DNA of 64,000 bases. It comes from Crocinitomicaceae bacterium (GTDB lineage Bacteria > Bacteroidota > Bacteroidia > Flavobacteriales_D > Crocinitomicaceae). The translations under genes were made by a program, and so were the position numbers. Shown piece by piece: positions 46,868 to 55,224 of the stretch. How positions within the stretch are numbered: the stretch's first letter is position 1; every line of letters starts with the position of its first letter. The notes beneath the pieces are model-generated. The model was given only the letters and a program-made list of their open reading frames with translations, was not told the origin of the DNA and made no database searches. The DNA is taken from positions 62,001 through 126,000 of the forward strand of contig JAHENC010000003.1 in assembly GCA_024643365.1 (NCBI GenBank), written 5' to 3'.

Positions 46868-47953
46868 ATGAGCAACGAAAACGAAGAAAAAATGACTAAA
46901 AAAAGAGATTTCTCCAACGAAATTAGTCCGGAAGTGAAGGAGAAAATGAAGAAAAACCTTGTTTACGTTGGGATTTTCAGTGTGATTATGTTATTTGCCG
47001 GGTTTACATCAGGATATTACGTATCGATGGGAGATTCCTTTTGGTTAAAATACCCAATGCCAACATTCTTTTGGCTAAGTACTGCCAGCATTGCCTTGAG
47101 TAGTTTAGCGTTTGTACTTGCGATTCGCAGTGCAAAGAAAAATCAGCAAGGACAGATAAAAATGTGGATGGCTGCAACGCTTATTTTTGGGGCTGGATTC
47201 ATTTACTGTCAATTTAAAGGTTACGGAGAATTGGTTCGAAATGGATTTCATGCAGTCAATAATTTAGTCGTTACCGACGGACGTTATGGTGATTATTTCG
47301 AAGTCAAATACAACGATAAATTTATTGATGTAGATGGAAACAAATTTGTTTATGAAGGTAAAGAGATGAATGACAATGATTTCAAAGCATTTCAAAACTT
47401 CATGGGACAATTTATCTCGGTCAAACAAAACGAAGCACTTCGTTTAACAAAAGCAGATGGGCGTTTTGAATTATACTTCAATCACCAGCCACTTGTGATC
47501 AAAAAAGGTCTTTTGTATGCAAATGACTCCACGCAACTACAATTCACAGATGAAATTCGCCTGAGTCAATTAGCCGTAAACATCAAAGATAAGCGCGGCG
47601 ATTTTTTTGCTAGAGGTGAGTATGGAAAAGACTTTACGATTTTCTACAAAAAGCAAAAACTAGATTATAAAGACAGAAAATTGTGGTACAAAGGCAAAAC
47701 GATTAAACCACATTTACAAGTGAAAGCTATGGAATCAGCCGACTCAGCTTCACAATATTTATACCTGATTACTTTCGTTCACTTACTTCATGTTCTTGTT
47801 GCATTAATCTATTTACTTAAAGTTTCAACAGCTTCATTTAGAGGTCGTTTCAATTCAGAGAACCATTTATCCTTGCGATTAAGCGCATTATTCTGGCACT
47901 TTTTAGGCGTTTTATGGTTAGCTTTACTCTTGTTTTTCATATTTATTCACTAA
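46868..47953 (+). CDS. Cytochrome c oxidase subunit III-like protein with large insertion (copy 1)
   Basis: 361 residues. The N-terminal part has transmembrane helices (YVGIFSVIMLFAGFTSGYYV, FFWLSTASIALSSLAFVLAI, MWMAATLIFGAGFIYCQF). The C-terminal part has the subunit III ending (ITFVHLLHVLVALIYLL, FWHFLGVLWLALLLFFIFI). Between them lies an insertion of roughly 170 hydrophilic residues (about 120-295) containing two YNDKFID/YKKQKLDY-like repeats. Subunit III supports proton delivery and stability of haem-copper oxidases. The start ATG at 46868 is followed by a charged leader; a start at the internal Met before KKNLVYVG is possible. Confidence 0.88.
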   Translation: MSNENEEKMTKKRDFSNEISPEVKEKMKKNLVYVGIFSVIMLFAGFTSGYYVSMGDSFWLKYPMPTFFWLSTASIALSSLAFVLAIRSAKKNQQGQIKMWMAATLIFGAGFIYCQFKGYGELVRNGFHAVNNLVVTDGRYGDYFEVKYNDKFIDVDGNKFVYEGKEMNDNDFKAFQNFMGQFISVKQNEALRLTKADGRFELYFNHQPLVIKKGLLYANDSTQLQFTDEIRLSQLAVNIKDKRGDFFARGEYGKDFTIFYKKQKLDYKDRKLWYKGKTIKPHLQVKAMESADSASQYLYLITFVHLLHVLVALIYLLKVSTASFRGRFNSENHLSLRLSALFWHFLGVLWLALLLFFIFIH

Positions 47954-47973
47954 ACTTGCAAAAAATTAGTTAA

Positions 47974-48999
47974 ATGGCTGGACATACAACACAACTAGAT
48001 GCCAAGACCCTTTGGGGTGGAAAAGAATCACCTTTTCAAACAAGCTATGGTAAATTAATGATGTGGTTTTTCCTTGTGTCAGATGCACTGACATTTAGTG
48101 GATTACTTATTGCTTATGGATTTACGCGTCACGATGCGCAAGATGCATGGCCAATTGGTGAAGAAACCTTTAATTCCATGCCATTCTTAGGACACGGTTA
48201 TCCCCTACTCTATGTGGCTTTAATGACGTTTATTCTAATCGTTTCTTCTGTCACGATGGTACTAGCTGTTGAGGCAGGACACAGAATGGACAGAAAAGGT
48301 GTTACAAACTGGATGATTGCTACCATCATTGGTGGATTCTTCTTTGTTGGTTCACAAGCTTGGGAATGGTCTCACTTTATTCACGGATCTGAATTTGGTA
48401 AAATTGAACTAGCTGATGGATCACAAGCGATTGTGAAAGGGCATTTCGGTGAAATCAAAAACTTCACGGTTATCGAAGCTGGTAAACACCACAAGGTAGG
48501 CGAAGTTATGAAAGAAGATCTCATGCATAAATTTCAACATGCAGCAGAAAAAGGACACCTAGAAGGTGGAAATATTCACTTCGCAGACGGAACTGTTGCC
48601 AAAATCAATAAGGCAAAAGACCACGAGATGAAATTAATCATCAAAAAATCGGGTTCTAAAAATGAAATTGGCGATAAAGCAATTACAGGAGCTGCGGCTG
48701 AAAAAATGTATTATGAAGCACTATACAGCGGTGATGCAAATCGCGTTGTTTACGGTGCAAACATGAAACAAAACGAATACGGACCACAACAATACGCTCA
48801 ATTCTTCTTCTTTATTACTGGTTTCCACGGTTTCCACGTATTTTCAGGAGTAGTCATCAACATTATCATTTTATTAGGAGTTCTTGCCGGTACATACCAC
48901 AAACGTGGTCACTATGAAATGGTTGAGAAAACTGGACTTTACTGGCACTTTGTCGATTTAGTTTGGGTGTTTGTATTTACATTCTTCTACTTGATCTGA
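47974..48999 (+). CDS. coxC-like: Cytochrome c oxidase subunit III with large insertion (copy 2)
   Basis: 341 residues. Canonical subunit III helices are visible: GKLMMWFFLVSDALTFSGLL, YPLLYVALMTFILIVSSVTM, WMIATIIGGFFFVGSQAWEW, FFFFITGFHGFHVFSGVVIN and GLYWHFVDLVWVFVFTFFYL. The WEWSHFI end of helix three is separated from YAQFFFFITGFHGFH by a hydrophilic insertion of about 125 residues (138-265) rich in Lys, Glu and Gly. It is 20 bp after the first subunit III-like gene and 25 bp before subunit IV. Subunits I and II are not in this window. Confidence 0.95.
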   Translation: MAGHTTQLDAKTLWGGKESPFQTSYGKLMMWFFLVSDALTFSGLLIAYGFTRHDAQDAWPIGEETFNSMPFLGHGYPLLYVALMTFILIVSSVTMVLAVEAGHRMDRKGVTNWMIATIIGGFFFVGSQAWEWSHFIHGSEFGKIELADGSQAIVKGHFGEIKNFTVIEAGKHHKVGEVMKEDLMHKFQHAAEKGHLEGGNIHFADGTVAKINKAKDHEMKLIIKKSGSKNEIGDKAITGAAAEKMYYEALYSGDANRVVYGANMKQNEYGPQQYAQFFFFITGFHGFHVFSGVVINIIILLGVLAGTYHKRGHYEMVEKTGLYWHFVDLVWVFVFTFFYLI

Positions 49000-49024
49000 T
49001 TTAATCACACTAAAATATATTCTC

Positions 49025-49393
49025 ATGGAAAGAGATGATTTAATTGAATATTCATTACACAATCACCACGACGAGGCGAAAGGAAAGTCTATTCGTAAAA
49101 AAATCCTTCAAGTTACTTTATTACTTACTGTTATTACAACTGTTGAAGTATTTTTAGGTGCTCTTATAAAACAAAGTAGCGATGCTTGGGCATTTGTAAA
49201 ATGGTCTTTTATCATCATGACACTTGTAAAAGCAGCTTACATCGTGATGGTGTTCATGCACTTAGGAGATGAGAAAAAAACGCTCAGAAACGTTATTTTG
49301 ATTCCATACGCAATCTTCATCGCTTACTTAATCTTTATTGGATTATGGGAAGCTACTGAAGTTGCTGCAGCATGGAAATCTTTCGGATTCTAA
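49025..49393 (+). CDS. Cytochrome c oxidase subunit IV (caa3/prokaryotic type)
   Basis: 122 residues with three transmembrane helices: VTLLLTVITTVEVFLGALI, WSFIIMTLVKAAYIVMVFMH and IPYAIFIAYLIFIGLWEA. The VKAAYIVMVFMHLGDEKK segment is typical of the prokaryotic COX4 family. It is a small accessory subunit that stabilises the oxidase. It lies within the operon, 3 bp before the next gene. Confidence 0.9.
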   Translation: MERDDLIEYSLHNHHDEAKGKSIRKKILQVTLLLTVITTVEVFLGALIKQSSDAWAFVKWSFIIMTLVKAAYIVMVFMHLGDEKKTLRNVILIPYAIFIAYLIFIGLWEATEVAAAWKSFGF

Positions 49394-49396
49394 TAC

Positions 49397-50092
49397 ATGC
49401 CACAAACACAGCAACCAAGAAGTCGTGCTAAATCGATTCTAGCTTTGCTGTTGGTCTTTGGTCCAGCACTTTTCCTAATTCTCATTTCTACACGTCGTTG
49501 TGAACATAAGTTCAAACAACTTGATGACTACGGCTTGGTAAAAGCTCCGGCTTTCGAAGTCTTTGAAAACGGTCAATACACGTCAAAAACATTAAGTGAT
49601 TACAAGGGTGATTTAGTAGTTATTTCCACCATTCAAACGACTTGTCCAAAAGAATGCGGTATCTCACTTTGGCACTTCAATCAAATACTATTTCAGCACA
49701 TTCGCAAAAACAAGCGTAAAAAACTAAAACAAGTTCGACTTATTTCTTTTGCCACAGATGAGTTCGGACGTCCTGCAAACGACAAACAAATCCAAACGAT
49801 AAGAGAGATGCTTGAAGACGATGTGGAGGACTACGATCCATCACTTTGGATTATTGCGAAAGGTGACCCTGCGAAAGTGTACGACATCAAACACAACAAC
49901 CAACGTTTGTACAGAAGAGGGAAAGAATACTTTGGTGGTGTAAGTTATTCCTCACTTATGCTTTTACTCGATAAACAAAATCACCTCAGAATGGTTTTAA
50001 AAGGTGATGAAGAGGGAATGATTCGCCGAATGAAAGAACACCTTGCCCTGCTTCAAAAGCAATATGATAAAGAACGGGCAAAAAATGGCTAA
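49397..50092 (+). CDS. SCO/thioredoxin-fold protein lacking the metal-binding His
   Basis: 231 residues. One N-terminal membrane anchor (about 13-31) precedes a thioredoxin-like domain. The CxxxC pair (C83 and C87 in TTCPKECG) matches SCO1/SenC copper chaperones, and the fold ends in LMLLLDKQNHLRMVLKG. Where SCO proteins have the copper-ligand His before the penultimate strand, this one has Tyr (Y184 in GGVSYSSLMLL). It may therefore act as a thiol-disulfide reductant for the oxidase CuA site, not as a copper carrier; this is an inference. The true SCO gene follows with an 8-bp overlap. Confidence 0.82.
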   Translation: MPQTQQPRSRAKSILALLLVFGPALFLILISTRRCEHKFKQLDDYGLVKAPAFEVFENGQYTSKTLSDYKGDLVVISTIQTTCPKECGISLWHFNQILFQHIRKNKRKKLKQVRLISFATDEFGRPANDKQIQTIREMLEDDVEDYDPSLWIIAKGDPAKVYDIKHNNQRLYRRGKEYFGGVSYSSLMLLLDKQNHLRMVLKGDEEGMIRRMKEHLALLQKQYDKERAKNG

Positions 50093-50753
50093 ACTATCTT
50101 TTCTTTTTGTGCTTTTTGCGTTACTCTATTCTTGCAGTAACGAGACTCCTCCGAAACTTCCAATATTGGGTAATGCGGACATTCTGTACAAAACAGTCGA
50201 TGGGAAAGAAATGTCAGATACTATTTATCCAACAATTCCTGCTTTTAATTTTTTAAATCAGGATAGTCTTCCGGTTTCCAACAAAACCTACAAAAACCGC
50301 ATTTGGGTAGTAGAGTTTTTCTTTGCCACATGCCCTACTATTTGCCCAATAATGAATGTGCAATTCAACAAATTAAATCAGGAAACGAAGAAGTATCAAA
50401 AACACATACAATTTCTATCGTTTAGTATTAATCCAAAGAATGATCTTCCATCCGTTTTAACCAAATACAAACGCGATCATGGAATCACAGCGAATAACTG
50501 GGATTTTCTCACAGGAAATGAAGCAGAAACACACCGATTGGGTATCGAAAACTTTTTAACCTTCGCGGGAAGAGATGACGAGGCCGAAGGTGGCTATGCA
50601 CACTCTGGTTCATTTACCCTTGTCGATAAATCCGGACATGTACGCGGGGTTTATGCCGTTACGAATATGGATTTAAGCGTAAATGCAAAAGAATACAAAC
50701 GACTGAAAACTGACTTAATTAACCTTTTGAAATATGAATACCATGTCGAATAA
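50085..50753 (+). CDS. SCO1/SenC-family copper chaperone lipoprotein
   Basis: 222 residues from ATG 50085 (MAKLSFLFVLFALLYSC), which gives a lipoprotein signal with Cys 17; the longer frame in front is rejected. C83 and C87 (ATCPTICPIM) and H173 (GGYAHSGSFTLVD) provide the three copper ligands of SCO proteins. It delivers copper to, or reduces, the CuA centre of subunit II. It overlaps the preceding SCO-like gene by 8 bp and the following DUF420 gene by 20 bp, so translation is likely coupled. Confidence 0.94.
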   Translation: MAKLSFLFVLFALLYSCSNETPPKLPILGNADILYKTVDGKEMSDTIYPTIPAFNFLNQDSLPVSNKTYKNRIWVVEFFFATCPTICPIMNVQFNKLNQETKKYQKHIQFLSFSINPKNDLPSVLTKYKRDHGITANNWDFLTGNEAETHRLGIENFLTFAGRDDEAEGGYAHSGSFTLVDKSGHVRGVYAVTNMDLSVNAKEYKRLKTDLINLLKYEYHVE

Positions 50754-51264
50754 CAACCTTCCATCATCTAAATACAGAAAACTTGTTGTTGCTGTATCCA
50801 TCATTATTCCTATAGCTGTTGCAGCATTGTTCGGAATTAAAGTAGAGGGTGTCGATTTATCGTTTTTACCGCCCTTTTATGCGACGTTGAATGGAATTAC
50901 AGCCGTATTGCTGGTTCTTGCCTTAGTCTTCATTAAAAAGGGCAACATGAAGCTTCACCAGCGTACTATTCAAGCGTGTCTTGCGATTAGTTTGTTGTTT
51001 TTACTGTGTTATGTAGCTTACCACATGACATCAGACAGCACAGTATATGAAGGATCATACAAAGCAGTCTATTATTTCATTTTAATATCACACATTCTGC
51101 TTAGCGTTGCAGTAATTCCAGTAGTGTTGTTTACTTACCTATTCGCTTTAGAAGGAAATTATGCGAAACATAAAAAATATACGCGATTTGCCTTTCCTAT
51201 TTGGTTGTATGTAGCCGTAACAGGTGTGGTGGTTTATTGGATGATTTCTCCTTACTACGTGTAA
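50734..51264 (+). CDS. DUF420 membrane protein (cytochrome oxidase-associated)
   Basis: 176 residues with five hydrophobic helices (LVVAVSIIIPIAVAALFG, TAVLLVLALVF, IQACLAISLLFLLCYVAYH, FILISHILLSVAVIPVVLF, WLYVAVTGVVVYWMI). The motifs KLHQRTIQAC and YAKHKKYTRFAFPIW are typical of DUF420, which is often encoded beside SCO and haem-copper oxidase genes and is thought to act in oxidase biogenesis. The conserved His in HQRT, YHMTSD and SHILLS could bind metal or haem (inference). The start could be ATG 50734 or ATG 50743. Confidence 0.9.
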   Translation: MNTMSNNNLPSSKYRKLVVAVSIIIPIAVAALFGIKVEGVDLSFLPPFYATLNGITAVLLVLALVFIKKGNMKLHQRTIQACLAISLLFLLCYVAYHMTSDSTVYEGSYKAVYYFILISHILLSVAVIPVVLFTYLFALEGNYAKHKKYTRFAFPIWLYVAVTGVVVYWMISPYYV

Positions 51265-51317
51265 TTAAACTCAGTAAAAAAAGTGTAACTTTCAGTTCAA
51301 ACTTTAAATTTTACAAA

Positions 51318-51755
51318 ATGGACCAAACACATTTACACCTCATCACCAATCATCTTGCCATCATTGGAACATTATTCGCTGGAATAGTTCTTCTCATCGG
51401 ATTAATCTCAAACACTATTCAAACCCGTATCGCTGCCTTCATTTTAATGCTCATTTCTAGTATAGGTGGTTACATCACCTTCAAAACTGGACATGAAGCA
51501 GAGGAAACCGTTGAACACATCAAAGGAATCAGTGAATACGTAATCGAACAGCACGAAGAATTTGCAGAAAAAGCACTTTGGTTCATTATTTTACTATTCA
51601 TTGCTTCTGTTGTTGGATTGTACGCAGGTAAAAAGAATCTATTATCCGAGAAAAAAATCTCGTGGATTATCCTACTTATTAGCCTTATTAGCTTTGCTGT
51701 ATTTGCATGGACCGGTTATTTAGGCGGGCAAATTATGCATGCAACTGATATTTAA
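51318..51755 (+). CDS. Four-helix membrane protein with conserved His, unknown function
   Basis: 145 residues from ATG 51318 (MDQTHLHLITNHLAIIG); the longer upstream frame overlaps DUF420 and is rejected. Four transmembrane helices are seen (AIIGTLFAGIVLLIGLIS, AAFILMLISSIGGYITF, ALWFIILLFIASVVGLYAG, WIILLISLISFAVFAWTG). His-rich segments occur at both membrane faces (THLHLITNH, GHEAEETVEH, GGQIMHA). The ending GYLGGQIMH vaguely recalls DUF2231 cytochrome-b-like proteins. The context suggests a role near the respiratory chain, but function is not established. Confidence 0.75.
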   Translation: MDQTHLHLITNHLAIIGTLFAGIVLLIGLISNTIQTRIAAFILMLISSIGGYITFKTGHEAEETVEHIKGISEYVIEQHEEFAEKALWFIILLFIASVVGLYAGKKNLLSEKKISWIILLISLISFAVFAWTGYLGGQIMHATDI

Positions 51756-51767
51756 TTACCTTCTTTC

Positions 51768-52205
51768 ATGATTTCTTCTGATAAACAAAATCGCTACGAC
51801 AAAGCCTACCTAAGACTTGCATTAAGTTGGGCACAGCTTTCGCATTGCGCTCGAAAAAAAGTGGGGGCAATCATCGTTAAAGATTCCATCATTATTTCTG
51901 ACGGATACAATGGGACACCTGCAGGTTTCGATAATTGTTGTGAAAATGAAGAAGGAAATACGCATTGGTACGTTTTACACGCAGAGGCAAATGCCATTTT
52001 GAAAGTTGCTAGGTCCTCTAATAACTGCAAAGATGCCACGCTATATTTAACACATTCACCCTGTAAAGACTGCAGTAAACTCGTTCTGCAATCTGGTATC
52101 ACACGCCTTGTTTATCAAGAAGCGTACAAAGATACTTCTGGAATAGATTTTCTTAAAAACGCAGGATTAGAAGTGGTACAATTAGAAAACTGTGACGATG
52201 TCTGA
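51768..52205 (+). CDS. dCMP deaminase family protein
   Basis: 145 residues of the cytidine/deoxycytidylate deaminase fold. Zinc ligands and catalytic Glu are present in HAEANAIL and PCKDCSKL. The N-terminal SWAQLSHCARKKVGAIIV, then GYNGTPAGFDNCCE, matches deoxycytidylate deaminases (ComEB type), which convert dCMP to dUMP for thymidylate synthesis. It lies 12 bp after the membrane protein gene and overlaps the protease gene by 8 bp. Confidence 0.93.
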   Translation: MISSDKQNRYDKAYLRLALSWAQLSHCARKKVGAIIVKDSIIISDGYNGTPAGFDNCCENEEGNTHWYVLHAEANAILKVARSSNNCKDATLYLTHSPCKDCSKLVLQSGITRLVYQEAYKDTSGIDFLKNAGLEVVQLENCDDV

Positions 52206-53769
52206 ACAAGTTAAAAGCAACTATTTTCTTCCCATAATCTTATCACTCGTGCTTGCGAGTGGACTACTTGGTGGGATGCTGATTAAAGATGTGGACAAAA
52301 CATCTTCTCGAGACATCCAAAAATTGGAAGATGTACTTACTCTACTTGATAAAAACTACGTGGATAAAGTAGACAAGGATGCCATTTTTGAAGCAACAAT
52401 ATCAGACATGCTTCACAAACTCGATCCACATAGCAATTACATTTCTGCCAAGGATATGAAATCCGTAAACGAATCCATCGAAGGAAAATTCGGGGGTGTT
52501 GGGATACGCTTTTTGCTGTTACGAGATACCATTTGTGTGACCAACATTATCGACCAGTCTCCTTCCCAGCAAGCGGGAATGAAAGCAGGTGATAAAATTG
52601 TCAGCGTCAATGGAAAGAAAATCTGTGGCAAGGGAATTACAAACGATAAAGTACTTGCAACTTTAAAAGGAAAACCAGGAACCAACCTTAGCGTAACCTT
52701 TGTTCGCGGCAAAAAGAAAATAACCGCAAACTTAGTTCGTGGGATCATTCCTATTTCTTCCATTCCATGTGCGTACATGATCGACAAACAAACAGGTTAT
52801 ATCTTAATCAGTGAATTTTCACAAGTAACCTCAGAAGAGTTTTATCTAGAAAGCACAAAATTACTGGGGCAAGGAATGACAAAAATGGTCTTGGATTTAC
52901 GAAACAATCCCGGTGGTGTTATGGCTTCAGCAATTGACATAGCTGATGCTTTCTTGGCAAAAAACAACATGATTTTAAAATCAAAAGGGAAAAATGAAGG
53001 AGAGCGCACGTATTATTCTACTTCTGGCGGACACCTTGAAAAAACGAAACTAGTGGTGCTCATTAATGCACATTCCGCTTCGGCAAGTGAAATCTTAGCC
53101 GGAGCTATTCAAGATAATGACCGGGGAATAATTGTTGGACGACGCTCTTATGGAAAAGGATTGATTCAGAAGGATGAAGTGTTGAGAGACGGAAGTAACC
53201 TTCGATTAACCATTGCACGTTATTACACGCCTTCTGGACGCTGTATTCAGCGCTCATATAAAGGTGGCTATGATAATTACATGAGAGACGAAGAACGCAT
53301 CACAAGAAACGAATACTTCAAACCTGATAGTTCCATTTTTGTTGATTCACTGAAATTCAAAACAAAGCATGGTCGAACTGTCTATGGCGGTGGAGGGATT
53401 ATGCCCGATGTTTTTGTACCAGGAGACACTTCAGGAAGTTCTTTTTACTTGACGGAACTACAATGGAGCGGTGCAGGAAGAGCTTTTGCCTTCGATTTTA
53501 TGCAAGCGAACAGAACAAAATGGTCCACGGCTAAAGACTTTGTTAAAGAGTTTGAAGTAAGTGAGGATTTATTAAAACGCTTTATTTCCTTTGCGCAAAA
53601 GGACTTTCACGTTCAAAAAGATCCACTTGGATTAGCAGTCAGTAAGGAAGTGATTAAACGAATGCTGAAAGCAGAAATTGCAAGTCAAAACTGGACAGAA
53701 GAAGGATACTACAGAGTCCTGAATCCATTTGATAAAGAACTCATGAAAGCAATTTCTTGTTTTCGTTGA
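52198..53769 (+). CDS. S41-family C-terminal processing peptidase with PDZ domain
   Basis: 523 residues from ATG 52198 (a GTG at 52192 is also in frame). An N-terminal signal-anchor (FLPIILSLVLASGLLGGML) places it at the periplasmic side. It has a helical region (LDPHSNYIS), a PDZ domain (about 85-170: GGVGIRFLL, IDQSPSQQAGMKAGDKIVSVNG) and the S41 catalytic domain (about 190-350). The Ser/Lys dyad is in HSASASEILAGAIQD and GRRSYGKGLIQ. It would degrade or process periplasmic proteins from the C-terminus. The ATG overlaps the end of the dCMP deaminase gene (ATGTCTGA). Confidence 0.94.
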   Translation: MSEQVKSNYFLPIILSLVLASGLLGGMLIKDVDKTSSRDIQKLEDVLTLLDKNYVDKVDKDAIFEATISDMLHKLDPHSNYISAKDMKSVNESIEGKFGGVGIRFLLLRDTICVTNIIDQSPSQQAGMKAGDKIVSVNGKKICGKGITNDKVLATLKGKPGTNLSVTFVRGKKKITANLVRGIIPISSIPCAYMIDKQTGYILISEFSQVTSEEFYLESTKLLGQGMTKMVLDLRNNPGGVMASAIDIADAFLAKNNMILKSKGKNEGERTYYSTSGGHLEKTKLVVLINAHSASASEILAGAIQDNDRGIIVGRRSYGKGLIQKDEVLRDGSNLRLTIARYYTPSGRCIQRSYKGGYDNYMRDEERITRNEYFKPDSSIFVDSLKFKTKHGRTVYGGGGIMPDVFVPGDTSGSSFYLTELQWSGAGRAFAFDFMQANRTKWSTAKDFVKEFEVSEDLLKRFISFAQKDFHVQKDPLGLAVSKEVIKRMLKAEIASQNWTEEGYYRVLNPFDKELMKAISCFR

Positions 53770-53775
53770 GGTAAT

Positions 53776-53889
53776 TTATTTTTTTCGCTCTGAAAGGAAC
53801 AAAATAATAAAAATACCTACCATTCCTAAGACGGTAAAAACAGCTACCCAAAAAGTGCTTCCTATTGCTAAAGGTAAAAGTATACTCAT
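53776..53889 (-). CDS. Putative 37-residue single-helix membrane peptide
   Basis: A minus-strand ATG at 53889 opens a 37-codon frame ending TAA at 53776. The peptide begins MSILLPLAIGSTFWVAVF, continues as one long hydrophobic helix and ends in LSERKK, a classic positive-inside C-terminus. A TAATTTTC element, one base off TAnnTTTG, lies just upstream. It occupies the gap between the S41 gene and the convergent T9SS gene, where nothing else is seen. It may be an unannotated small membrane protein; chance is not excluded. Confidence 0.45.
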   Translation of the reverse strand: MSILLPLAIGSTFWVAVFTVLGMVGIFIILFLSERKK

Positions 53890-54003
53890 GGCATTTTTTA
53901 TGAAAATTAGTCCTAAATCGCATACAACTCCTTGAAAATGAACATTTACGAGAATACAATTATCAAAGATGCCATGTCAGCGATAATAGCTTGATTTTTA
54001 GAA

Positions 54004-55224
54004 TCAAAAGGCTACAGTAAATCGGTAATGTTTCCCGTCAACGGTGACATAATATCCACCAAAAGGCAAATTGCTAAGATCCAACAATAAGGATGAATCG
54101 ACATCCATTTCACCGATAATTTGACCCGTCACACGTTGAATGAGTACTCTTTTTCCTATCCACGCAGAAGGAACATTTATTAAGTGATTAGATGGATTTG
54201 GGTAAAGAACAGGATATGGCTCCAACGAAAAAGTGTTTATTCCCGAATCACCAGAAAAAAAAGTGGTGAAATCCAAAGAAAATAATTTGGGCGGTATGGT
54301 AATAACCGAGGATATTTGTTCCGCACTCATAAAACCTGATACAGAATCCTTGAGCGCAATCCCTTCCGTTTGTGAAAGTGTAAGCATATTTCCAAGTTCA
54401 ATCCTTCGTTTGTTGCCGTTAAAAATCGCAGCCCCAGGATAATCGAAAAGCAAGTAAACAAAACTTGTATAGAAATTCGAGCCATTATTCTTATAGCCTA
54501 ATGCTATCACTCTTTTCGAAGCTGAATCTATACTCACATCGGTAAGTAAACCATCTACAAACATTGAATCTTGTGGAAAAACCGTTAGCGTATCGTTCCA
54601 TACTGATTCAAATCGGTAACGCTTCGTATAAAAATTAGCCCAGCCTTTTGAGAGTAGCACCAAGGAATCATTTTCAAAATAAAAGGATTCACAGTCAAAC
54701 GAATGTCCATTGGCCGGATAGTTAAAACTAGTTTGATCACCATATTTAAATGTACGTTTCTGCGCAAGAATCTGATTGTTACCGCTTAATATATCAGATT
54801 TATTTACTTCATAAATACAAAGGTTTGTTCTGTTTCCGGCATTGTTTCCGAAATCACCAATATAAAAATGAGTGCTGCTTTGGGTCAGTCCTTCCCAATC
54901 TACGTTGGTAGCATTCGTGATGTAAATCGTATCCAAAACATTTCCACTTTGATCTAACTTATACATACAGGGGGAAGAACCTCCATCATTGACCATCCAA
55001 AGGTGCTGATTCCAAAAAATCAACCCCGAATTCTCAAGTAATAAACTCGGTAAATTTTGAATGAGTACTGGTGGATAATTGGTTACAGGATAAACGCATG
55101 AACCATCATTATTGACCGCAGATGCATCAAAATTGTCCGCTTGAGGGTCCGTGCAACCAATTTGTGCAAATAAGCCCAAGAAAGGACAACAAAACAATAG
55201 GACTAAAACAATTTTTCTTCCCAA
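54004..55224 (-). CDS. T9SS-sorted secreted protein with GCTDP motif and propeller-like repeats
   Basis: 406 residues. The signal peptide (MGRKIVLVLLFCCPFLGLFAQ) is followed by the motif GCTDPQADNFDASAVNNDG, ending SC, common at the start of T9SS cargo and reminiscent of calcium-binding thrombospondin type 3 repeats. The central 270 residues look like a beta-propeller (LIFWNQHLWMVNDGG, VDWEGLTQSSTHFYIGDFG, KRTFKYG, FDCESFYFENDSLVLLSKGW). The C-terminus is a type A sorting domain (YPNPSNHLINVPS... FGGYYVTVDGK). Its start overlaps the 3' end of the PBP-like gene by 22 bp, suggesting co-transcription. Substrate unknown. Confidence 0.85.
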   Translation of the reverse strand: MGRKIVLVLLFCCPFLGLFAQIGCTDPQADNFDASAVNNDGSCVYPVTNYPPVLIQNLPSLLLENSGLIFWNQHLWMVNDGGSSPCMYKLDQSGNVLDTIYITNATNVDWEGLTQSSTHFYIGDFGNNAGNRTNLCIYEVNKSDILSGNNQILAQKRTFKYGDQTSFNYPANGHSFDCESFYFENDSLVLLSKGWANFYTKRYRFESVWNDTLTVFPQDSMFVDGLLTDVSIDSASKRVIALGYKNNGSNFYTSFVYLLFDYPGAAIFNGNKRRIELGNMLTLSQTEGIALKDSVSGFMSAEQISSVITIPPKLFSLDFTTFFSGDSGINTFSLEPYPVLYPNPSNHLINVPSAWIGKRVLIQRVTGQIIGEMDVDSSLLLDLSNLPFGGYYVTVDGKHYRFTVAF

